The notes below the pieces were generated by a model. It worked only from the letters and a program-made list of their open reading frames with translations. It had not been told where the DNA came from and searched no databases. This document shows, one piece after another, positions 1-6,473 of a stretch of 32,923 nt of DNA. The position numbers were made by a program, and so were the translations under genes. The first letter of the stretch is position 1, and each line of letters starts with the position of its first letter. Origin of the DNA: Bacilli bacterium (GTDB lineage Bacteria; Bacillota_I; Bacilli_A; RFN20; CAG-826); assembly GCA_017651565.1 (NCBI GenBank), contig JAGCCQ010000026.1:1-32923 (forward strand), read 5' to 3'.

Positions 1-642
1 CGTGAAGTCTTAAAAGAAGCTCTCGCTCAAGCTCACGTTGCACGTGCTCAAATTAGAGAAGTCATGGCAAAAGCTATTTCTGAACCACGTAAAGATGTCG
101 GTAAATACGCTCCTAAGATGGATACATTCTATATCGATGCTGACAAGATTAGAGATGTTATCGGTACTGGCGGTAAAGTCATTAACGAAATCATCGCTAA
201 GAACGATAATGTCAAAATTGACATTGAAGACAATGGCCAAGTTACTATCTACCATATGGATAGAGCAGTCATCAACAATACAAAACAAACAATTTTAGAT
301 ATCGTTAGAGAAGCTAAAGTTGGTGAAGTTTTCGAAGGTGAAGTCACTAGAATCGAAGATTATGGTGCATTCGTCCACTTATTCGGTAACGTTGATGGTT
401 TATGTCACGTTTCATCTTTAGGATGGGGTTTCATTAACAAAGCAAGTGATGTCGTTAAACTTGGTGACAAACTCAAAGTTAGAGTTACCGAAATTGATGA
501 CAAGGGCAAAGTTAAAGTTTCCCATAAGGAATTCGCTGAAAAACCTGAGAATTATGATCCAGAAGCTGAGAAGAACGCAAGAATGCAACATTCTCACAAA
601 CCTGACAATTCATTCAAAGGTCCAAAGAAATTCAAAAAATAA
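1..642 (+). CDS. pnp: Polyribonucleotide nucleotidyltransferase (PNPase), C-terminal part
   Basis: The frame is open from base 1, so this is the 3' end of a gene that starts outside the window; the ATG at 64 is internal. PNPase degrades RNA 3'->5' by phosphorolysis and is a core RNA-decay enzyme. The visible part holds the end of the second RNase PH-like domain, then a KH domain with its GxxG loop (GTGG, about 163-174), then an S1 RNA-binding domain (about 319-540, with GEVTRIEDYGAFV and DGLCHVSSL). The tail is short, basic and Lys-rich. This KH-S1 order after that linker is diagnostic of PNPase. A strong intrinsic terminator follows 4 nt after the stop, so the gene ends its transcription unit. 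The catalytic core cannot be judged from this window. Confidence 0.96.
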   Translation, partial: REVLKEALAQAHVARAQIREVMAKAISEPRKDVGKYAPKMDTFYIDADKIRDVIGTGGKVINEIIAKNDNVKIDIEDNGQVTIYHMDRAVINNTKQTILDIVREAKVGEVFEGEVTRIEDYGAFVHLFGNVDGLCHVSSLGWGFINKASDVVKLGDKLKVRVTEIDDKGKVKVSHKEFAEKPENYDPEAEKNARMQHSHKPDNSFKGPKKFKK

Positions 643-645
643 TTG

Positions 646-671
646 AAGAGTCCCAATAGGGACTTTTCTTT
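646..671 (+). terminator. Intrinsic terminator after pnp
   Basis: The arms AAGAGTCCC (646-654) and GGGACTTTT (659-667) pair around an AATA loop, with one G-T pair, and run into a T-rich tail. Confidence 0.85.
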
Positions 672-764
672 TACGCCTTTATATTTTATATAAAAATGCT
701 TTTTTATTGAGATTTTCTTGGGAATGTTAGAAAATAAACATGCTTTTTATTGGGGGTTATAAAA

Positions 765-1499
765 ATGATTAATCAAAAGCAAAAAATGAAAAAGTCCGCA
801 TTAATCGGCTCTTTATTATCTGCTGGTTTACTTTTTGGTGCGGTTGCATGTGAAAAGAATGGTGAATTTAAAGTTAAAGATAAGGTTTTATTAAAGAAAG
901 CTGGAACTCTTTATAATTCATTAACAACTATTGCAAATAACGAATACAAAAAGGTCAAAGGAATTACTGATGATGTTAACTACATCAAAGGTCTTGCTGC
1001 AGCTAATTGTTCTTTAAATGATTACATGCACGTTTCAGAGTATTACTGGTCAATGTATACCGATACAGACGTAATCACTGTAATAGTAAATGTTACAGGT
1101 GATAACGAAGATGATTGTGTTAATTATGTTAACTCAAACGTTAACAATGAAAACAATCCTGCTGTAGAAGTTGAGGTTGGAGAAATTTATACAAGTGATG
1201 CATTTGAAAAATTTGTTTTCGATAGTTTCACAAATAAAACAAAACCAGTAGAAAAAGGTAGTGAAAGATATTACATCGACGCAAATAAACCTAATAAGTT
1301 ATTAGGCTCAAAAGTTAATGATGATGATGTAGAATTCAGCATGACTGGAATTACATGCGCTAACATATTGTTCTCCACAATAAATTGGGATTACTCAATT
1401 AGCGGAAATACAAATACCGGTACAGGCCGTGGTGATGAAGTTGTTAAAGATGAAAAACCAATTACTTTCACTTTAATTACTGAATATGTTAAATATTAA
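765..1499 (+). CDS. Orphan predicted lipoprotein, Asn/Asp-rich
   Basis: I do not recognise this family. The start chosen is ATG 765 (244 aa), because a GGGGG stretch at 752-756 lies 8 nt upstream; a TTG at 750 is in frame but would include that SD. The N-terminus is a lipoprotein signal: basic residues (KQKMKK), a hydrophobic run, then GAVAC with the acceptor Cys29. The lipobox is slightly weak, with Ala at -3. The mature protein is acidic and Asn/Asp-rich, with three more cysteines (in NCS, DDC and ITC contexts). No transmembrane segment follows the signal. It is flanked by terminators on both sides, so it is monocistronic. It should be anchored on the outer face of the membrane; its function is unknown. 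Confidence 0.8.
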   Translation: MINQKQKMKKSALIGSLLSAGLLFGAVACEKNGEFKVKDKVLLKKAGTLYNSLTTIANNEYKKVKGITDDVNYIKGLAAANCSLNDYMHVSEYYWSMYTDTDVITVIVNVTGDNEDDCVNYVNSNVNNENNPAVEVEVGEIYTSDAFEKFVFDSFTNKTKPVEKGSERYYIDANKPNKLLGSKVNDDDVEFSMTGITCANILFSTINWDYSISGNTNTGTGRGDEVVKDEKPITFTLITEYVKY

Positions 1500-1520
1500 T
1501 CGAAACATTTAACTTAAGAG

Positions 1521-1548
1521 AAGAGCATTCGTGCTCTTTTTCTTTTTT
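1521..1548 (+). terminator. Intrinsic terminator after the lipoprotein gene
   Basis: A perfect 7-bp stem AAGAGCA/TGCTCTT (1521-1527 with 1532-1538) closes a stable TTCG tetraloop and is followed by a T-rich run to 1548. Confidence 0.9.
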
Positions 1549-1585
1549 ATAAAAAGGTTTTAATAATCACTATATTGTTATACAA

Positions 1586-1591
1586 TATTAT
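1586..1591 (+). promoter_or_regulatory. Candidate -10 box of the flavoprotein operon (possibly leaderless)
   Basis: TATTAT ends 6 nt before the ATG at 1598, and no SD is visible. This is the spacing seen at clearer leaderless starts elsewhere in the window. An alternative -10, TACAAT at 1581-1586, would give a leader of only about 5 nt. No convincing -35 box was found. Confidence 0.4.
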
Positions 1592-1597
1592 CAACCG

Positions 1598-3052
1598 ATG
1601 AAAAACTTAGATTCAAATTATGACGTTTTAGTAGTGGGCGCCGGTATTGTTGGTGCTTTCGTATCAAGAGAACTTTCAAAATATGATTTAAAAGTAGGAT
1701 TGATTGAAGCACACAATGATGTAGGAAATGGCTGCTCAGGTGCAAATAGTGCGATTATTCATAGTGGTTATGATCCTAATCCAGGAACTTTAAAAGCTAA
1801 GTTCAATGCTTTAGGCAATCCAATGTGGGATCAAATTGCTGATGAACTTGATATAGACTTTACCCGTAAAGGTTCTTTAACTGTAGCTTTATATAGCGAA
1901 CAACTTCCTTTATTGGCAGACCTAGTTCAAAGAAGCAAAAAGAATGGTGTTCCAGTTAGATTATTAAACGCTGATGAAGTAAAAGCGATGGAACCAAACA
2001 TTTCTCCTAAAATCAAAGCAGCATTATATGCTCCAACCGCAGGAATTATCGATCCATTCTGCGCTGTAGTTAATACAATTGAAAATGCAGTAGACAATGG
2101 TGTAGAACTACTTTTAAACAATAAAGTTCTTTCGATTAGAAAAGAAAATGACTATTTTATAGTCAAAACAAATAAAAAAGAATATAAGACCAAATTAGTT
2201 ATTAACTGTGCTGGTGTTCATAGTGATGAAATCGCAAATATGATTGAACCAATTGATTGGAAGACAACTCCAAGACGTGGCGAATATTTTGTTTTAGATC
2301 ATTTTATGGATGGATTTGCAAACCACACAATTTTCCCTATGCCTAGTGAAAAGGGTAAAGGAATATTGATAACCCCAACAACAAGTAATAATTATTTATT
2401 AGGCCCTAGTAGTGAACTTATCGATGATTACGATGATGTATCTACTGATAAACCAACATTAGATAATGTCAAAGCGCAGGTTTTGGATATGGTTCCTGGA
2501 ATTCCTCTAAATAAAGTTATTAGAGTATTCTCAGGAAATAGACCTACAACAACTAGACATGATTTCATTATTGAATATGCAAAAACAGATAATCATTTTA
2601 TAAATGTAGCAGGTATTGAATCTCCTGGATTTGTTTGTGCTCCTGCAATCGCAAGATATGTTGTAGAAGATTTAGTACGCAATGTATATTCTCTTAAAGA
2701 GAATAAAAACTATAATTCACGAATTAGAAAGCACATTAAAATCAATAAAATGACTTACGAAGAAAGAGTGGAGTTTATTAAAAAGAATCCAGAATATGGA
2801 CGTATTATTTGTAACTGTGAGCAAGTTTCATTGGGTGAAATCAAAGACGTATTATCTAGAAATGCTGCTCCTACAACTGTAAAAGGAATTAAGAAAAGAT
2901 GTAGAGCAGGATTTGGTTTATGCCAAGGTGGATTCTGCCAATCTAAAGTTGTTGAAATCTTAGCAGATTACTATAATGTTTCGCCTTTAGATGTTTTATA
3001 TGATGATGAAGGAAGTAATATTCTTCTTAATATAATTAAGGAGGGCAAATAA
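1598..3052 (+). CDS. FAD-dependent oxidoreductase with C-terminal BFD [2Fe-2S] domain (anaerobic glycerol-3-phosphate dehydrogenase-like, GlpA family)
   Basis: A 484-aa DAO-family flavoprotein. The N-terminal dinucleotide-binding motif GAGIVG is at residues 14-19. The region after it (CSGANSAIIHSGYD) is typical of GlpA and L-2-hydroxyglutarate dehydrogenases. A BFD-type iron-sulphur domain occupies about residues 400-450, with cysteines 405, 407, 435, 442 and 447. In the family such proteins oxidise glycerol 3-phosphate, or a similar 2-hydroxy substrate, and pass electrons to a partner. It is the first gene of an operon with a GlpB-like flavoprotein and a DUF1667 protein, a set often found with glycerol genes in Bacillota. 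No glycerol kinase or facilitator is in the window, so the substrate is inferred. The start at 1598 is fixed by the Rossmann motif and has no SD. Confidence 0.85.
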   Translation: MKNLDSNYDVLVVGAGIVGAFVSRELSKYDLKVGLIEAHNDVGNGCSGANSAIIHSGYDPNPGTLKAKFNALGNPMWDQIADELDIDFTRKGSLTVALYSEQLPLLADLVQRSKKNGVPVRLLNADEVKAMEPNISPKIKAALYAPTAGIIDPFCAVVNTIENAVDNGVELLLNNKVLSIRKENDYFIVKTNKKEYKTKLVINCAGVHSDEIANMIEPIDWKTTPRRGEYFVLDHFMDGFANHTIFPMPSEKGKGILITPTTSNNYLLGPSSELIDDYDDVSTDKPTLDNVKAQVLDMVPGIPLNKVIRVFSGNRPTTTRHDFIIEYAKTDNHFINVAGIESPGFVCAPAIARYVVEDLVRNVYSLKENKNYNSRIRKHIKINKMTYEERVEFIKKNPEYGRIICNCEQVSLGEIKDVLSRNAAPTTVKGIKKRCRAGFGLCQGGFCQSKVVEILADYYNVSPLDVLYDDEGSNILLNIIKEGK

Positions 3053-3054
3053 TT

Positions 3055-4299
3055 ATGAGAACAATTGATCTTGTAGTTATTGGTGGCGGTTCCGCTGGAA
3101 TGGCTGCAGCTCTTCAAGCTAGAAAAGAAGGAATTCAAGATATTTTAATATTGGAAAAAGAAGACTCGTTGGGTGGAATTTTAACTCAATGTATTCATAA
3201 CGGATTTGGTCTGACTGAATTTAAAGAAGAGTTAACTGGGCCAGAATATTTGCAACGTTTTGTAGATCAAGTTGTTGAAGAAAAGATTCCATATGAATGT
3301 GGTGCGCAAGTACTAGATTTATCTAGAGATAAGGTAATCACTTATTCTAAAGACGGCAAGTTTGAAACATTACAAGCAAAAGCTATCGTAATGGCGACTG
3401 GTTGCTATGAAAGAAGCGCTGGTGCAATCCAAACTCCTGGTGATAGATGCTCGGGAATTATTACTGCAGGTGCTGCACAAAAATACTGCAACATCAAAGG
3501 ATACATGGTTGGAAAACGTGTTGTTATTTTAGGAAGTGGTGACATTGGCCTTATCATGGCAAGACGTTTAACTTTAGAAGGGGCAAAGGTAATTTGTGTT
3601 AGTGAAATTATGCCATATAGTGCTGGGTTGAATAGAAACATTCAACAATGTTTAAAAGATTATGATATTCCACTTTATCTTTCTAGAAGTGTTTCAAGAA
3701 CAATTGGCAAAGATAGATTAGAAAAAGTAATCCTTTCTGCAGTAGATGAAAAGATGAGCTTTATTCCTGGAACAGAAATGGAAATTGAGTGCGATACATT
3801 AGTCCTTTCAGTTGGATTAATTCCTTATATATCCTTATTAAATAATATTGATTGTCCAACTAGCTCAACTAAGGGTGCTGTAGTTAATAACTACATGGAG
3901 ACTATGATTGATGGTATTTTCTCATGCGGAAACTGCTTACATGTTCATGATGTAGTCGACTTTGTTACTGATGAAGGTAGAACTGCAGGACATGGTGCTG
4001 CTTTATACTTACAAAATAAGATTCATAAAGAGAATGATGTTAATACAGTTGCAGGTAATGGCGTTAGCTATGTCGTGCCTCAGTTCATTAACAAAAATGC
4101 AGAAGAAAATGTGACTTTGAAACTCAGAGTTCGCACGCCTTTAAAAGACCAATGGGTATTAATTAAAAGCGGTGGAAATGTTATTCAAAAAGTATTTAAA
4201 TCTGCAGTAATTCCTAGCGAAATGTTACTATTGACTTTATCTAAAGATAAATTATCATTAATTTCTGATGATTTAACTTTTGAATTGGAGGGCAAATAA
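3055..4299 (+). CDS. NAD(P)/FAD-dependent oxidoreductase, GlpB/HcnB-like partner subunit
   Basis: 414 aa of the pyridine-nucleotide-disulphide oxidoreductase fold. The first Rossmann motif is GGGSAG at residues 10-15 and a second nucleotide-binding motif, GSGDIG, is at 160-165. A late FAD motif contains SCGNC, then HDVVDFVTDEG. Such proteins pair with GlpA-like flavoproteins as the electron-transfer subunit. The start is ATG 3055, with GGAGGG at 3040-3045, 9 nt upstream and inside the last codons of the previous gene. The gap to the upstream stop is 2 nt, so the genes are cotranscribed. The C-terminus FELEGK resembles the IIKEGK end of its upstream neighbour because both encode the SD of the next gene. 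Confidence 0.85.
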   Translation: MRTIDLVVIGGGSAGMAAALQARKEGIQDILILEKEDSLGGILTQCIHNGFGLTEFKEELTGPEYLQRFVDQVVEEKIPYECGAQVLDLSRDKVITYSKDGKFETLQAKAIVMATGCYERSAGAIQTPGDRCSGIITAGAAQKYCNIKGYMVGKRVVILGSGDIGLIMARRLTLEGAKVICVSEIMPYSAGLNRNIQQCLKDYDIPLYLSRSVSRTIGKDRLEKVILSAVDEKMSFIPGTEMEIECDTLVLSVGLIPYISLLNNIDCPTSSTKGAVVNNYMETMIDGIFSCGNCLHVHDVVDFVTDEGRTAGHGAALYLQNKIHKENDVNTVAGNGVSYVVPQFINKNAEENVTLKLRVRTPLKDQWVLIKSGGNVIQKVFKSAVIPSEMLLLTLSKDKLSLISDDLTFELEGK

Positions 4300-4300
4300 T

Positions 4301-4642
4301 ATGAGAGAATTTACATGCATAATTTGTCCGAGAGGATGCTCTTTGAAAGTAGATGATAACGGTAATGTTACAGGCAATTTCTGCCCAAGAGGAAAAGAAT
4401 ACGCAATTAACGAAATTACTAATCCAAAAAGAACAATTACTACAACAATTAGAGTAAAAAATAGAAAAGACACAGTTGTTAGCGTCAAGACAACTTGTGC
4501 TGTACCTAAAGGTATGATCTTCCAAGTTATGGAAGTTATTAATACCTTATCTGTTGACGCACCTACTAGAATCGGAGATGTTGTTTATAACAACATTCTT
4601 GATACTGGTGCCGATGTAGTTATTACAAAAAATATTGATTAA
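4301..4642 (+). CDS. DUF1667 family cysteine-rich protein
   Basis: 113 aa from ATG 4301; GGAGGG at 4287-4292 is 8 nt upstream, and earlier in-frame starts would swallow that SD. The N-terminus carries C6-x2-C9-x3-C13 and C28 (CIICPRGC, then FCPRG), a likely metal or Fe-S site that recalls the N-terminal cluster motifs of molybdopterin oxidoreductases. DUF1667 proteins regularly follow GlpA/GlpB-like pairs, where they may replace the Fe-S electron carrier GlpC. It sits 1 nt after the upstream stop. Biochemical function is not established; the electron-transfer role is inferred. Confidence 0.85.
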   Translation: MREFTCIICPRGCSLKVDDNGNVTGNFCPRGKEYAINEITNPKRTITTTIRVKNRKDTVVSVKTTCAVPKGMIFQVMEVINTLSVDAPTRIGDVVYNNILDTGADVVITKNID

Positions 4643-4644
4643 TA

Positions 4645-4672
4645 TTGATATTTATATATTTTGATATATAAT
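4645..4672 (+). promoter_or_regulatory. Promoter of the RNase J gene
   Basis: TTGATA (4645-4650), a 16-bp spacer and a perfect TATAAT (4667-4672). The predicted transcript starts near 4679, giving a leader of about 47 nt with a strong SD, GAGGTGAGG at 4711-4719. Confidence 0.75.
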
Positions 4673-4725
4673 AAACACGAAGATTTTGCATAGCCAATAA
4701 TCAAAATATAGAGGTGAGGTTTTTT

Positions 4726-6411
4726 ATGGCTGATATTATTAAAGTGTTGCCTTTAAGTGGGCTTGATGAGAAAGGAAGAGACTGTTACATTGTTGAAATC
4801 AACAATGATATCTTTGTTCTAGATTGTGGAACTGTTTCACCAGATAAAACAATTCCTGGTGTTGATTTTCTTTTACCAAACGCAAAATACCTTATCGATA
4901 ATAAATCTCGTTTAAAAGGCTATTTCATTACTCATGGTCATGATGAAAACATGGCTGCATTAAAGTATTTCTATAAAGATGCTCCAGCACCTATTTTCTG
5001 TAGTAAAGCAACTCGCATGATCATGGAAAAACAAGCTGAAATTCAAGGTGTTAAAGTTGATTTCCATTTCTATGAAGTTAATCCATCTGATGAAATAGTA
5101 GTAGCAAATAGAAAATTCATTTTCTTCCAAACTACACATAACTGTTGTTATTCTTCTGGTATCGCTATTGATACTGATAAAGGATACATCGTTTATACAG
5201 GAGACTTTATTGTCGATTATTCTTTAAAGAATAAAGCGTTCCAATTTGACTTAAAACAATTATCAAAGATTTCTGAAAAAGAAACATTCCTTTTAATGGC
5301 AGAAAGTAAGACTGCAGATAAACCTGGTTACTGTTCTCCTAAACACGAAGTAGCAAGTAAAATTGAAAAGTATTTCAAACAAGATAAACGTTTATTTGTT
5401 AACTGTTTCTGGCAAAATATTTTTAGAATTTATGAAATTGTTGATCTTTGTAAGAAATATAGAAAGAAAATCTATTGTTACAACCGTTATTCATACGATA
5501 TTTTCAATATGATTTTAGATATCGAACCAAGTTTATATCCAAGAGCAGACTTAGTTACAAAAGATAATCTTTTGAGAAATAGAAAAGAAGACACAGTTAT
5601 TTTAATTCTTGGTAAAGGCGAAGATTTATACACAGAAATTAGTAAAATCGTTAACAAAACTAATGATGATAAGAGAATTGCTTTTGAAAAGGGAGACATT
5701 TTCTTAAACTGTGCGCTTCCTACTCCAACATTAGAAGTTATTTCAACTAGATGCATCGATTCTATTTATAGAACTGAAGCAGATGTTGTTTGGATTAAAG
5801 GAAAAGATCTTTCATCCATGCATGCTAGACAAGATGACTTAAAGTTCTTCTTATCTGTTTTAAAACCAAAATATTATCTTCCTGTTAGAGGAACATATGT
5901 TGAAATGATGGCAAACGCTAAACTTGCTGTTTCAATGAATGTTGGTTTAACTCATAATTCAGTTTTTATTATTGATAATGGTATGGAACTCATATTCAAT
6001 AACGAAGGCAGAGTAAAAATTGTTAATAACGAAGAAAACGAAATTGCAATTGAACCAGTCATTGTTGATGGTAAGGCAATTTCTAACATTGGTTCTGAAG
6101 TTATTGAAGATAGAAGAAGACTTGGACGTGATGGTGTTGTCATCATCGCTTCAACAGTCTCTATTAAAAAACAACGTATCGTTTGTGGACCTGACTGCCA
6201 AATGAGAGGCTTTGTTTATGTTAAAGAAGCAGAGCCAATTGTTAAGGCAATAGTGAATATTTACATTGATGAAGTTAATAAAGCATTAGCTGCTGGAAAG
6301 AAGAGTTTCACTGAAGTTGAAGCTACAATTAAAGACAGAGTTAAGAAGTTCATCAAGCGTGAAAATGGTAGAGAACCACTCGTCCATCCTATCGTAATTG
6401 TCGGCGAATAA
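4726..6411 (+). CDS. RNase J family protein with degenerate second metal site (J2-like)
   Basis: 561 aa, the usual RNase J length, with an N-terminal metallo-beta-lactamase fold, an inserted beta-CASP domain and a C-terminal domain. RNase J is a 5' exo/endonuclease of mRNA decay in Bacillota. The start is ATG 4726, with GAGGTGAGG 6 nt upstream; an in-frame start at 4714 lies within that SD. The first-metal ligands are kept (H70, H72, H138, and D160 in TGDF). The second-site ligands are not: the usual HxHxDH reads H70-G-H72-D73-E74-N75, and the usual HGEY motif reads R388-G-T-Y. The following HA is N397-A. B. subtilis RNase J2 has a comparably altered motif and supports J1, so this is probably the weak or structural paralogue, with an active J1 elsewhere. 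It has its own promoter and terminator. Confidence 0.88.
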   Translation: MADIIKVLPLSGLDEKGRDCYIVEINNDIFVLDCGTVSPDKTIPGVDFLLPNAKYLIDNKSRLKGYFITHGHDENMAALKYFYKDAPAPIFCSKATRMIMEKQAEIQGVKVDFHFYEVNPSDEIVVANRKFIFFQTTHNCCYSSGIAIDTDKGYIVYTGDFIVDYSLKNKAFQFDLKQLSKISEKETFLLMAESKTADKPGYCSPKHEVASKIEKYFKQDKRLFVNCFWQNIFRIYEIVDLCKKYRKKIYCYNRYSYDIFNMILDIEPSLYPRADLVTKDNLLRNRKEDTVILILGKGEDLYTEISKIVNKTNDDKRIAFEKGDIFLNCALPTPTLEVISTRCIDSIYRTEADVVWIKGKDLSSMHARQDDLKFFLSVLKPKYYLPVRGTYVEMMANAKLAVSMNVGLTHNSVFIIDNGMELIFNNEGRVKIVNNEENEIAIEPVIVDGKAISNIGSEVIEDRRRLGRDGVVIIASTVSIKKQRIVCGPDCQMRGFVYVKEAEPIVKAIVNIYIDEVNKALAAGKKSFTEVEATIKDRVKKFIKRENGREPLVHPIVIVGE

Positions 6412-6413
6412 TT

Positions 6414-6436
6414 AGACCTAAATCTTAGGTCTTTTT
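6414..6436 (+). terminator. Intrinsic terminator after RNase J
   Basis: A perfect 8-bp stem AGACCTAA/TTAGGTCT (6414-6421 with 6425-6432), loop ATC, then a T-tail. The tail runs directly into the -35 box of the ftsK promoter at 6438. Confidence 0.9.
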
Positions 6437-6437
6437 A

Positions 6438-6466
6438 TTTACATAAAATTCTTATAGTTGTATACT
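6438..6466 (+). promoter_or_regulatory. ftsK promoter (leaderless type)
   Basis: TTTACA (6438-6443), 17-bp spacer, TATACT (6461-6466). Only 7 nt (TTGGTAT) separate the -10 box from the ATG at 6474, so +1 should fall at or one base before the start codon. No SD is present. Confidence 0.75.
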
Positions 6467-6473
6467 TTGGTAT

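Noticed and set aside
4633-4650. Direct repeat AATATTGAT twice before the RNase J promoter
   Set aside because: Only two short AT-rich copies; too little to call an operator, though the second supplies the -35 box.
765-6411. UGA read as tryptophan (mollicute code)
   Set aside because: Clear UGA stops occur at dtd, comEA and the 86-aa gene, two of them in stop-start overlaps, and conserved tryptophans use UGG.
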